NCBI RefSeq assembly: GCF_017357525.1
Contig: NZ_CP036172.1
Location: forward strand, 1,462,561-1,526,560
Source of the DNA: Methanofollis aquaemaris
Lineage (GTDB): Archaea; Halobacteriota; Methanomicrobia; Methanomicrobiales; Methanofollaceae
Length of the DNA stretch: 64,000 nt
Direction: 5' to 3'
Part shown: positions 1 to 8,294 of the stretch, one piece after another
Position numbering within the stretch: position 1 is the stretch's first letter
Layout: every line of letters begins with the position of its first letter
Position numbers and translations under genes: made by a program
The notes under the pieces: model-generated
What the model was told of the DNA's origin: nothing
Seen by the model: the letters and a program-made list of their open reading frames with translations, nothing else
Databases searched by the model: none

Positions 1-8
1 CTGAGGGG

Positions 9-671
9 ATGACTGAGGAGTTCACGCATGAGCGCCACCAGATGGTGGAGCGCCAGATCAGGGCGCGGGGAGTATCGGACACCCGGGTTCTCTCTGCCAT
101 GCGCGACCTCCCGCGTCACCTCTTCGTCCCCCCCGGCCTGAGAGCGGCGTCCTACGGAGACCATCCTCTCCCGATCGGGAGCGGGCAGACGATCTCCCAG
201 CCCTACATCGTCGCCGTGATGACCGAACTCCTCGAAGTGGAGCCTGAAGATCGGGTGCTCGAGATCGGGAGCGGGAGCGGGTACCAGGCGGCCATCCTTG
301 GGAAACTGGCACACGAGGTCTGGAGCATCGAACGCCTCCCCGAAATTGCCGACATGGCGCGCCAGAACCTGGCAACGGTCGGTGCGGAGAATGTCCATGT
401 GGTCGCGGCGAACGGGACGCTGGGCCTCCCCGAACATGCCCCCTTCGATGCCATCATCATCACCGCCGGCACCCCGTCGGTCCCGCAGCCGCTCTTCGAC
501 CAACTCGCCGACGGCGGACGGCTCGTCGCCCCGGTCGGCGGGCGCGAACTCCAGTTCCTGGTCGTGTACACCCGGCAGGGCGACGAGATCATCCACCGTT
601 CCTGGGGGGCGGTATGTTTCGTTCCGCTCATCGGGAGACATGGGTGGGAGGAGGGAGACCTTGTTCTATGA
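9..671 (+). CDS. pcm: protein-L-isoaspartate O-methyltransferase
   Basis: Repairs damaged proteins by methylating isoaspartyl residues with S-adenosylmethionine, in the cytosol. The 220-residue product has the usual length of the family. The SAM-binding motif VLEIGSGSGYQAA lies near residues 77-89, preceded by the family signature SGQTISQPYIVAVMTELL near residues 57-75, and GGRLVAPVG lies near residues 168-176. An ATG at 9 follows a GAGGGG ribosome site. Its 3' end overlaps the next gene, so the two are probably co-translated. Identification is firm. Confidence 0.95.
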   Translation: MTEEFTHERHQMVERQIRARGVSDTRVLSAMRDLPRHLFVPPGLRAASYGDHPLPIGSGQTISQPYIVAVMTELLEVEPEDRVLEIGSGSGYQAAILGKLAHEVWSIERLPEIADMARQNLATVGAENVHVVAANGTLGLPEHAPFDAIIITAGTPSVPQPLFDQLADGGRLVAPVGGRELQFLVVYTRQGDEIIHRSWGAVCFVPLIGRHGWEEGDLVL

Positions 672-1266
672 CATCACCCGCGCCCTCACCGAAGAGATCC
701 TCATCTTTCCGGGTGACCCGGCGCCGGTCTTCAGACAGGAGGATCACGGGGAGTATCTCCTCTCCCTCCTCTCCCTCTCGACGCACACCGGCACCCACAT
801 CGACGCCCCCTCCCACTATCTAAAAAACAACCGGACCGTCGACCTGATCGACCCGGCCAGACTGATCGGCCGGTGCCGCGTCCTCGACCTCGGCGAGCGG
901 ACGGCCATCACACGGGCCGACCTGGAGGGACGGGTCGGCGGGACCGGACGTATCCTCCTCAGGACCTGGTTCTCCGGGGAAACAGCGTTCAACCCGGAAT
1001 TTCCCCACCTCACCCAGGACGCTGCATCATTCCTCGTCGAGCAGGGGATCTCCTGCGTCGGGATCGACTCCCCCTCCATCGAGGCCTATGACGGGGACGG
1101 CTCGGTCCACCGCACCCTCCTGCAGAGAGAGATAGCCATAATCGAACTCCTCGACCTCTCGGGCGTGCCCAAAGGTGACTATTATATGGCCGCACTCCCA
1201 CTCCGGCTCGAAGGGCTCGACGGGTCACCGGCACGGGTGATCCTCTCCGACCAACCCATTTCATGA
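661..1266 (+). CDS. cyclase family protein (kynurenine-formamidase-like metal hydrolase)
   Basis: About 201 residues. The motif HTGTHIDAPSHY near residue 41 is the metal-binding HxGTHxDxPxH signature of the cyclase/formamidase (KynB-like) family, which hydrolyses amide or cyclic bonds in small metabolites. The open frame extends far upstream inside pcm, but homology begins at FYDITRAL. The TTG at 661, just after a GGAGGGAG ribosome site inside the end of pcm, fits as the start and gives a 4-codon overlap. No tryptophan-catabolism neighbours are visible, so the substrate is unknown. The family call is firm and the substrate open. Confidence 0.85.
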   Translation: MFYDITRALTEEILIFPGDPAPVFRQEDHGEYLLSLLSLSTHTGTHIDAPSHYLKNNRTVDLIDPARLIGRCRVLDLGERTAITRADLEGRVGGTGRILLRTWFSGETAFNPEFPHLTQDAASFLVEQGISCVGIDSPSIEAYDGDGSVHRTLLQREIAIIELLDLSGVPKGDYYMAALPLRLEGLDGSPARVILSDQPIS

Positions 1267-1273
1267 GGTGAAT

Positions 1274-1879
1274 ATGAATCTGATCGCATCTGCTGTTGCC
1301 GAACTCAAAGAACAGATCAAAGACTCGGGGTGCGAGGACGGTGTCGTCGCCCTCGCCCGGAACGCAACCAGACCTCTCTGCCAGTACCCGCGGGGGATGT
1401 GTGTGGAGGCCCGTTTCGGTGACCGCACCGGGCATGTCGTCACCACCGACCCCATCGAGGTCGCGACCCGCATCTCCTTCATGTACGGGGCCCCGCTCAA
1501 GAGTCCGGTCGAACGGACCGCGGCCTGCGCGATCCTCAACGCCGTCACCGGGTTCTTCTGTATCAACCGGAAGATGAACGCCTGCGACCGGGCGCACCAT
1601 GCCCCGTGCCTCGCCGAACTCGCCGCAACACTCGAAGGCAAACAGGTCTGTCTCGTCGGCGAAGCGGAGGGGGTCGCCGCGGTGCTCGGAGCGTCGGTCA
1701 CCGCAACACCGGAGGAGGCCGATGTCCTCCTGGTCACCGGCCCCGGACTCATCTCAGACGAGGGACTTGCCGCGGTCGAAAAGGCCCTCGGGGAAAAACA
1801 GGTGATCTTTCTCGGCCCTTCGACCGCAGGGGTGGCCACTGTTCTCGGGATAGAACACTGGTGCCCTTACGGGAACTGA
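1274..1879 (+). CDS. uncharacterised archaeal protein, DUF364-like C-terminal half
   Basis: About 201 residues, not recognised with confidence. The N-terminal half contains several cysteines (CEDG, CQYPRGMC, AACAIL, FFCINRKMNACD) and a stretch resembling the RxxAxAxxNAxxG pattern of DUF364 proteins. The C-terminal half looks like a small Rossmann-type domain (KQVCLVGEAEGVAAVLG, then DVLLVTGPGLISDEG, then VIFLGPSTAGV), which also recalls DUF364 (putative metal chelation). A GTG at 1268 is possible, but GAGGTGA at 1265-1271 is better placed for the ATG at 1274. The gene directly follows the cyclase gene and ends just before a dispersed repeat. Confidence 0.7.
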   Translation: MNLIASAVAELKEQIKDSGCEDGVVALARNATRPLCQYPRGMCVEARFGDRTGHVVTTDPIEVATRISFMYGAPLKSPVERTAACAILNAVTGFFCINRKMNACDRAHHAPCLAELAATLEGKQVCLVGEAEGVAAVLGASVTATPEEADVLLVTGPGLISDEGLAAVEKALGEKQVIFLGPSTAGVATVLGIEHWCPYGN

Positions 1880-1893
1880 ATCCCTTCTTTTTT

Positions 1894-2226
1894 GGACCCT
1901 GTAGAATTTGACATACACCCCGGGCTCAAGCATCCGTGATGAAAATTTCTCGTTGCAGTTCTCCCGAATGCGGAGGGATACTTGATTCCTCTCCTCGCAA
2001 CAGGGCACCTGAAGGATACTGTTCAATTGCCGCCCCTCGGCCATCTTCATCCATGGGGGGTCCGGGGGCAACGCCCCCCGGCGCAAGAAGGCGGTGAAGA
2101 ATCTTTGGTCGGGGCAGCGATTGAGAGAGTTCAAGGATCCTTCCACACTCCAAAACGCTGCTCAGAACAATGTTCATACGACATGCCTGAGGCATGCTCC
2201 CGACTCATGCCCGATTCTACACAACC
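1894..2226. repeat. dispersed modular repeat, copy 1 (both ends present)
   Basis: A non-coding 333-bp block between the preceding gene and glmM. The left end reads GGACCCTGTAGAATTTGACA and the right end, read in reverse, GGTTGTGTAGAATCGGGCAT, so the ends are imperfect inverted repeats; similarity continues inward (GGCTCAAGCATCCGTGATGAA versus a related stretch). The middle holds a GC-rich hairpin around 2055-2085 (GGGGGTCCGGGGG... CCCCCCGGCG). The left end is shared with copies at 28381, 30806 (reverse) and 53218; the right end is shared with 58804 for over 100 bp. The structure resembles a MITE or a structured-RNA repeat. Confidence 0.8.
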
Positions 2227-2299
2227 ACAAAGCCCCTTCTTTTCCCGGGCGGCGCGCCCGATCCGAAACCTCATATTCTGTGACAGACCATTACCACGC

Positions 2300-3559
2300 A
2301 TGCTTTTCGGCTCTTCAGGGATCAGAAGAAGATACTCAGGAGCATTTCCCGGGCTGGCCGCCAAGGTCGGGGTTGCCGTCGGAAAGAACGGCCTGAGCGC
2401 AGCCGTCGGCAGGGACACCAGGGTGACCGGACAACTCATAGCCGACGCCGTCACCTCCGGCATACTCTCGGCCGGCGCCGATGTCTATGACTGCGGGATT
2501 GCCCCCACACCGACCATCGCCTGCGCCGCCCGCGGCCACGCCCTCGGGGTGATGGTCACCGCCTCGCACAACCCGGAAGAGTACAACGGGATCAAACTCC
2601 TCAATCCTGACGGTTCCTCCTTCACCTCGGTCCAGCAACAGGAGACCGAGGAGGCACTTCAAGCCGATCACCTGACCGGGTGGGAGGAGCAGGGGCGGGT
2701 CCGGCCCCTCGACGCCGTCTCGATCCACATAAAGGCGATCCTCGATCAGGTTAATGTCCCTGAAGAACTGAACGCCGTCGTCGACTGCGGCAACGGAGCG
2801 GGGAGCGTGATCACCCCCCGCCTCCTCGCGGACGGGGGCGTCCATGTCCTGGCCCTTAACGCCAACCCCGAGGGCCGGTTTGTCAGGCCCTCCGAACCCC
2901 TGGAAGAGCACCTCCCGTACATGCCCGCCATGATCAGAAAACAGAACGCCGCCTGCGGGATCATTCATGACGGCGACGCAGACCGAATGATGGCCTTCGA
3001 CGGGTCGGGCAGGTACATCGGCGGCGACCACCTCATGATGCTCTTCGCCGAGTACCTCGGAGCAAAACAGGTCGTCACCACCGCCGATGCCTCGATGGCC
3101 ATTGAAGAGATCGCCGAGGTGCGGCGGACCCCGGTCGGGGACACCTACGTCTCAGAAGAACTTCTGAAATGGGGAGATTTCGGAGGCGAAGCGTCAGGGG
3201 CCTGGATATTCCCGAAAAATTCTCTCTGCCCGGACGGGATCTATGCGGGCGCGCTCCTCTGCGAGATCGCAGGCGAGTGGAACCTCGCAGAGACCGTCGC
3301 CGCCATGCCCAGTTACCCGATCCTGCGCGACTCGGTCAGACTCGACGACGCCCGCGAGGTGATGACCGCAATGGGCGCCGCCGTCCCGACCGACGGGATC
3401 AGGATCGAGGAGGAGGACGGGTGGTGTCTTGTCCGGGCGAGCGGGACCGAGCCGAAGGTGCGGTTCACCGCCGAGGGCAGGGATCTGGCCGCGGCAAAAC
3501 GGATGATGGAGACCGGGAAAGAACGACTGAGAACCGCACATCAGGGGAGGGACATCTGA
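2300..3559 (+). CDS. glmM: phosphoglucosamine mutase / phosphohexomutase
   Basis: Interconverts hexosamine-6-phosphate and hexosamine-1-phosphate; GlcN-1-P is inferred because glmU- and glmS-like genes follow. The 419-residue protein carries the phosphoserine loop VTASHNPEEYNG, the metal site DGDADRM, the substrate loop GGEASGAW and the phosphate loop RASGTEPKVR, in the family order. The open frame extends upstream into the repeat, but the family start FGSSGIRR matches the ATG at 2300. It is slightly shorter than the usual 445-455 residues. The stop overlaps the start of the next gene (TGATG). Phosphomannomutase activity cannot be excluded. Confidence 0.88.
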   Translation: MLFGSSGIRRRYSGAFPGLAAKVGVAVGKNGLSAAVGRDTRVTGQLIADAVTSGILSAGADVYDCGIAPTPTIACAARGHALGVMVTASHNPEEYNGIKLLNPDGSSFTSVQQQETEEALQADHLTGWEEQGRVRPLDAVSIHIKAILDQVNVPEELNAVVDCGNGAGSVITPRLLADGGVHVLALNANPEGRFVRPSEPLEEHLPYMPAMIRKQNAACGIIHDGDADRMMAFDGSGRYIGGDHLMMLFAEYLGAKQVVTTADASMAIEEIAEVRRTPVGDTYVSEELLKWGDFGGEASGAWIFPKNSLCPDGIYAGALLCEIAGEWNLAETVAAMPSYPILRDSVRLDDAREVMTAMGAAVPTDGIRIEEEDGWCLVRASGTEPKVRFTAEGRDLAAAKRMMETGKERLRTAHQGRDI

Positions 3560-4758
3560 TGGAGTGCGTCATCCTCGCCGCCGGCGAAGGCACCAGGATG
3601 CGTCCGCTCACCGCCGACCGCCCGAAGGTGATGCTTCCTCTCGTCAACCGCCCGATGCTCGAACACCTTGTCTGCGCCGTCAGGGACGCCGGGATCACCA
3701 CCATGATACTTGTCGTCGGCTACGGCGAACGGGAAGTGCGGGAGTGGTTCGGCGACGGGAGCCGTTTCGGAGTCTCGATACGGTACGTCACCCAGCGCCA
3801 TCAACTCGGTACGGGCGACGCCCTCATGGCTACGAAGGGCCTGACCACCGGCAGGTTCCTGATGCTCAACGGGGACATGATCGTCGAGAGCGGCGACCTT
3901 ACCGCCCTCTGCCGGATGGGCGCCCCCTGCATGGGAGTGCATGAGTCAGATCACCCCCAGGACTACGGTGTCGTCACCCTGGAAGGCGACCAGATCACCG
4001 GGCTCGAGGAGAAGTCAAAGCATCCCAGGAGCACCTGGATCAATGCCGGGGTCTACCTCTTCGACCAGGAGATCTATGCGAGGACCGAAGGCATCTCCCT
4101 CTCAGGACGCGGCGAGTACGAACTCACCGACGCCCTCGAAGGATACATCCGCGAAGGCAGTCTCAGGACCTATCCCCTCGGCACCTGGATGGACGTCGGG
4201 GCGCCATGGGATCTCCTCGACGCCAACGCCACGCTCCTCGCCGGGATGGACACATCCTGCGAGGGCACCGTCGAGGAGGGCGTCGTCGTCCACGGCAAAC
4301 TCATCGTGGGCAAAAACTCGGTCGTCAAGGCCGGAACCTACATCGAGGGAGACTGCATCATCGGCGAAGAATGCACCGTGGGGCCGCACGCCTACCTCCG
4401 GGGTTCGACCACCATTGGCGACCGCTGTCACATAGGCCATTCGGTCGAGGTGAAAAACTCGATCATCTTCGCGGAGACCAAGATCCCGCACTTCAACTAC
4501 ATCGGAGACTCGGTCATCGGAGGCCACTGCAACTTCGGTGCAGGGACGAAAGTGGCAAACCTCAGGCACGACCACGGCATCATCAAGGTCAACGGCCGTT
4601 CAACAGGGAGAAAGAAGTTCGGGGCCATCATCGGCGACCATGTCCTCTTCGGGATCAACTGTTCGGTGAATGTGGGCAGCGTCATCGGGAGTTACTCACT
4701 CATCGGACCGCACAGTCTCGTTGAAGGGACACTGCAGGACCGGACCGTGATCAGGTAG
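3559..4758 (+). CDS. glmU: bifunctional sugar-1-phosphate nucleotidylyltransferase/acetyltransferase (GlmU-type)
   Basis: About 399 residues. The N-terminal nucleotidyltransferase starts with the signature ILAAGEGTRMRPLTADRPK and has the metal-binding LNGDM near residue 103. The C-terminal third is a left-handed beta-helix of hexapeptide repeats with HFNYIGDSVIGG and GAGTKVANLRHD, motifs of the archaeal GlcN-1-P acetyltransferase half. It would acetylate GlcN-1-P and transfer UMP to give UDP-GlcNAc. The ATG at 3559 overlaps the glmM stop. This is the more complete of the two GlmU-like genes here. Confidence 0.88.
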   Translation: MECVILAAGEGTRMRPLTADRPKVMLPLVNRPMLEHLVCAVRDAGITTMILVVGYGEREVREWFGDGSRFGVSIRYVTQRHQLGTGDALMATKGLTTGRFLMLNGDMIVESGDLTALCRMGAPCMGVHESDHPQDYGVVTLEGDQITGLEEKSKHPRSTWINAGVYLFDQEIYARTEGISLSGRGEYELTDALEGYIREGSLRTYPLGTWMDVGAPWDLLDANATLLAGMDTSCEGTVEEGVVVHGKLIVGKNSVVKAGTYIEGDCIIGEECTVGPHAYLRGSTTIGDRCHIGHSVEVKNSIIFAETKIPHFNYIGDSVIGGHCNFGAGTKVANLRHDHGIIKVNGRSTGRKKFGAIIGDHVLFGINCSVNVGSVIGSYSLIGPHSLVEGTLQDRTVIR

Positions 4759-4768
4759 GTGAATGAAG

Positions 4769-5920
4769 ATGCAGGCAGTCATTCTTGCAGCAGGAGAGGG
4801 CAAACGTCTCCGCCCCCTCACCCATGCGGTGCCTAAGGCGATGGTACCGGTGGCCAACCGCCCGATCATCGAGTACATCGTGCGGGCACTGGAGAAGAAC
4901 GGGATCAGAGATATCATCGTCGTTGTCGGATACCAGAAAGAGCGGGTGATCAGGTATCTCAACAGCCTTGATCTCCCGGTGAGGGTCGTCGTCCAGGAAC
5001 GGCAACTCGGCACCGCCCATGCCCTGCAGTGCGCCGCCCAGTTCATCAAGGAGGACTTCCTCCTCCTGCCAGGGGACAACTACATCGACACGGCATCGAT
5101 CGCACGGATCATGCAGCAGAAAAACGCCGTCCTGACCTGGGAACACCCCTACCCCTCCAACTTCGGAGTGCTCACGATCAAAGACGGTCTTGTCAGGCAG
5201 GTCATCGAGAAACCGGACGAAGCCCCCGGGTTCACCGTCTCGACCGGGATCTTCTCCCTCGAACCAGGCTTCCTCGATTATCTCGAGAGCACCGAGATCC
5301 CGGACGCCATCAATGCCATGATCGCAGCCGACACGCCGCTCAAGGCGGTCAGGGCCGCAGACTGGCAGGACGCCATCTACCCCTGGGACCTTCTGCGGCT
5401 GAACGCCGCCCTTCTCCGGGACGTCACCCAGGAAAGGGGCGGGAAGATCGGATCGAACGTGGTGATCAGAGGCCCGGTCTCCATCGGGCGGGGGACCACC
5501 ATCGGCCCGAACACCACCATCCTCGGACCGGTGGTGATCGGCGAGGACTGTGCGATCGGTCCCAACTGTGTTGTCCTCCCTGAGACCAGCATCGGTGCCA
5601 GAACCGAGATCGAACCCTTCACGATGATCGGGCGGTCCCTCATCCTTGACGATGTCAGGATCGGTTCGCACGCCCGGATCACCGATGCCGTCATCGGGAC
5701 CGGGTCGCACCTTGGCGACCACATGACCACCGTGCCGCACAAGACCATTTTCTCCATCGAGGGCGAGTTGATCAGGGCGAAGTTCGGCGCCATTGTCGGC
5801 GACAACGTCAGAACCGCTCCATTTTGCGTGCTCAAAAATTGCATCATCGGCAATGGTGCAGAGGTGGAAGATGGAAAAACGATCTATGGCGATGTCCCGG
5901 ATGGAGCAAGAATTATATAA
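4769..5920 (+). CDS. second sugar-1-phosphate nucleotidylyltransferase with C-terminal beta-helix
   Basis: About 383 residues, paralogous to the preceding gene. It starts AVILAAGEGKRLRPLTHAVPKAM, has LLPGDNYID at the metal site, and a hexapeptide-repeat helix from about residue 225. The acetyltransferase motif HFNYIGD/GAGTKVANL of the first copy is replaced by TVPHKTIFSIEGELIRAKFGAIVGDN, so it may be a pure uridylyl- or thymidylyltransferase, or accept another sugar. An ATG at 4763 lies only a base or two after GGTGA, so the ATG at 4769 is preferred. It sits between glmU and glmS, co-directional. Confidence 0.82.
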   Translation: MQAVILAAGEGKRLRPLTHAVPKAMVPVANRPIIEYIVRALEKNGIRDIIVVVGYQKERVIRYLNSLDLPVRVVVQERQLGTAHALQCAAQFIKEDFLLLPGDNYIDTASIARIMQQKNAVLTWEHPYPSNFGVLTIKDGLVRQVIEKPDEAPGFTVSTGIFSLEPGFLDYLESTEIPDAINAMIAADTPLKAVRAADWQDAIYPWDLLRLNAALLRDVTQERGGKIGSNVVIRGPVSIGRGTTIGPNTTILGPVVIGEDCAIGPNCVVLPETSIGARTEIEPFTMIGRSLILDDVRIGSHARITDAVIGTGSHLGDHMTTVPHKTIFSIEGELIRAKFGAIVGDNVRTAPFCVLKNCIIGNGAEVEDGKTIYGDVPDGARII

Positions 5921-5929
5921 AATATAAAA
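5913..5929 (+). promoter_or_regulatory. TATA-box region upstream of glmS
   Basis: An A/T-only run (TTATATAAAATATAAAA) overlaps the end of the preceding gene and lies 35-50 bp before the glmS start. It matches the archaeal BRE/TATA layout and would give a short leader, so glmS may have its own promoter inside the cluster. Confidence 0.55.
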
Positions 5930-5963
5930 AAATAGGCAGAAGGACAACAGAGAGTGATGCTGT

Positions 5964-7703
5964 TTGTGCGGGATTGTGGGATACATCGGATGGCGAGACG
6001 CTGCCCCCCTCGTTATCGAAGGCCTGAAAAGGCTTGAGTACCGGGGTTACGACTCTTTCGGAGTCGCCACCGAAAACGGCCAGATCAGGGTCGTGAAAAA
6101 AAGCGGGAGGATCTCAGAGAACGGCGCAGATCTCACATCTCTCACCGGGCAGATCGGAATCGGCCACACGCGCTGGGCGACCCACGGGGTGCCAAACGAC
6201 ACCAACGCCCACCCTCACACCGACTGTACCGGCCGGATCGCCGTGGTCCACAACGGGATCATCGAGAACTACGCGCTCCTCAAGAGGAAACTCATCGAGA
6301 GGGGGCACCGGTTCAAGAGCGAGACCGACACCGAGGTGATCGCTCACCTGATCGAGGAATACTACAAGGGCGACCTCCTGACCGCAGTCGGCGAAACGCT
6401 CCGCCACCTCGAGGGCTCGTACGCCGTTCTGGCCATCGCCGAGAACGATCCCAGGATCATCGTCGCCAGGAAGAGCAGTCCCCTCGTCCTCGGGATAGGA
6501 GACGGCGAGATGCTCTGCGCCTCAGACATCACCCCGCTCCTCGAACACACCGAGCGCGCAGTCTTCCTTAAAGACGGGGACATCGCCGCCCTCACCCCCT
6601 CGCGCATCGACATCTATCATGACGGCGTCCCGGTCGAGCGGTCGGTCGACCACATTACCTGGAGCCTTGACGACGCCCGCAAAGGTGGGTTCGAACATTA
6701 TATGCTCAAGGAGATCTACGAGCAGCCAAAGGTCTTCTTCGACACCGTCAAGTCGACCGAGAACGACAGCCGCCTGCCAATGCTCAGGATCCCGGCCGAG
6801 GTGACGGTGGTCGCCTGCGGCACGTCGTACCATGCGGCCCTCATCTTCCGCTACCTCGCAGAGGAGTACAGCCACAAACGAGTGAGTGTGGAATTTGCCT
6901 CAGAGTTCAAATATTACACCCCGCCGATCAGAGACATGGTCATCGCAGTGACCCAGTCGGGAGAGACTGCAGACACGCTCGCTGCGATCGAACGGGCAAA
7001 ATCCAGAAACTGCTCGACCCTTGCGATCACCAATGTCCTGGGAAGTTCGATCACCAGAATCGCCGACTGGACTCTCTTCATGTGTGCGGGACCGGAGATC
7101 TCGGTCGCCGCGACCAAGTCCTTCACCGCACAACTGGCGGTCTTTATGGCGATTCTCAACGAGATGTGCGACGGGAGGTTCACCGACACCCTTGCCCGCG
7201 CCCATTGCTCTGTCGAGCGGGTGCTCTCGTACGAACTCGAAGACGCGGTCGCGATCATCAAAAATGCCTCGGAGATGTTCTATGTCGGCCGCGGGGTCTT
7301 CTACCCGGTGGCGCTCGAAGGGGCACTGAAGATGAAGGAGATCTCATACATCCATGCCGAGGGATACGCAGCCGGCGAACTGAAACACGGCCCCTTCGCC
7401 CTCCTCTCCGAGGAGACGCCGGTGGTCGCGATCTGCACCCCCTCGCCGACCTATGGTGTAATGCTCTCCAACATCAAGGAGATGAAGGCGCGCGGCGCCC
7501 CGGTCATCGGCATCGGGGCCGAAGGAGACACCGAAGCCCAGAGTATCGTCGATGTCTTCATCCCGGTCCCCGAAGACCACCAGATCGTCCAGGCGCTCAC
7601 GGTCTCGGTGGTCCTCCAGCTCCTCGCGTACCATACCGCCATAGCCTTAAACCGGGATATCGATAAACCTAGAAACCTAGCTAAGAGTGTGACCGTCGAA
7701 TGA
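5964..7703 (+). CDS. glmS: glutamine--fructose-6-phosphate aminotransferase (isomerizing)
   Basis: Makes glucosamine-6-phosphate from fructose-6-phosphate and glutamine, the entry step for UDP-GlcNAc. The 579-residue protein begins CGIVGYIGWRDAAPLVIEGL; Cys2 is the glutaminase nucleophile, so the start must be the TTG at 5964, preceded by GAGAGTGATG. The glutaminase domain (residues 1-220, with HTRWATHG and ENDTEV-like SETDTEV motifs) is followed by two SIS domains (VACGTSYHA, TQSGETADTL, YVGRGVFYPVALEGALKMKEISYIHAE) and the C-terminal KPRNLAKSVTVE. It overlaps the next gene by four bases. Confidence 0.96.
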   Translation: MCGIVGYIGWRDAAPLVIEGLKRLEYRGYDSFGVATENGQIRVVKKSGRISENGADLTSLTGQIGIGHTRWATHGVPNDTNAHPHTDCTGRIAVVHNGIIENYALLKRKLIERGHRFKSETDTEVIAHLIEEYYKGDLLTAVGETLRHLEGSYAVLAIAENDPRIIVARKSSPLVLGIGDGEMLCASDITPLLEHTERAVFLKDGDIAALTPSRIDIYHDGVPVERSVDHITWSLDDARKGGFEHYMLKEIYEQPKVFFDTVKSTENDSRLPMLRIPAEVTVVACGTSYHAALIFRYLAEEYSHKRVSVEFASEFKYYTPPIRDMVIAVTQSGETADTLAAIERAKSRNCSTLAITNVLGSSITRIADWTLFMCAGPEISVAATKSFTAQLAVFMAILNEMCDGRFTDTLARAHCSVERVLSYELEDAVAIIKNASEMFYVGRGVFYPVALEGALKMKEISYIHAEGYAAGELKHGPFALLSEETPVVAICTPSPTYGVMLSNIKEMKARGAPVIGIGAEGDTEAQSIVDVFIPVPEDHQIVQALTVSVVLQLLAYHTAIALNRDIDKPRNLAKSVTVE

Positions 7704-8293
7704 TCGAATACGGCAGGAACAGAGTAGGAGAGGGTGCACGCATCTTTGATCCGGTCACCCTCGGATTCCCCTCACGAGACCGGATGGGGAATGAGGACTA
7801 TCTCGGAACCATTATCGGGAGAGATGCAGTCCTCAGGTCGGGGACCGTGATCTACTGCGATGTAGAGATCGGCGACGGGTTCTCGACCGGGCATAACGTA
7901 ATGATCAGGGAGCGGACCAAGATCGGGAACCATGTGGCTGTCGGCACCGCAACGGTGATCGAGGGCGACAGTGTCATCGGCGACCATGTCTCCCTCCAGA
8001 GCATGGTCTACATCCCGACAAACACCTCCATCGGCGACCGCGTCTTCATCGGGCCGAACGCCGTCCTCACCAACGATCGCTACCCGCCTCGGGGGCAGGC
8101 CCCTCTCCAGGGCCCGGCGATCAGGGACGGGGTCTCGATCGGAGCCGGCGCGGTGCTCCTCCCCGGGATCACCATCGGCGAAGGGGCGCTCGTAGCCGCA
8201 GGTTCGATCGTCACCCACGACGTCCCCGAGCAGATGATGGCCATCGGTTCACCGGCGCGCTTCGTCGACCTCCCTCAGGGGATGCGTGACTGA
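7700..8293 (+). CDS. wbpD: N-acetyltransferase, left-handed beta-helix (WbpD-like)
   Basis: A 197-residue hexapeptide-repeat acyltransferase, nearly all of it isoleucine-rich repeat (SGTVIYCDVEIGDG, GTATVIEGDSVIGDHVSLQS), with the family ending GSIVTHDVPEQMMAIGSPAR. By context it is the WbpD homologue that N-acetylates the 3-amino group of UDP-GlcNAc3NA to give UDP-2,3-diacetamido-uronic acid: aminotransferase, oxidoreductase and 6-dehydrogenase genes follow directly. The ATGA overlap with glmS implies translational coupling. The beta-helix is clear; the substrate is inferred. Confidence 0.85.
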   Translation: MIEYGRNRVGEGARIFDPVTLGFPSRDRMGNEDYLGTIIGRDAVLRSGTVIYCDVEIGDGFSTGHNVMIRERTKIGNHVAVGTATVIEGDSVIGDHVSLQSMVYIPTNTSIGDRVFIGPNAVLTNDRYPPRGQAPLQGPAIRDGVSIGAGAVLLPGITIGEGALVAAGSIVTHDVPEQMMAIGSPARFVDLPQGMRD

Positions 8294-8294
8294 G

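Noticed and set aside
1982-2299. N-terminal extension of the glmM frame through the repeat
   Set aside because: The extra 106 codons are repeat sequence; family homology begins at the ATG at 2300.
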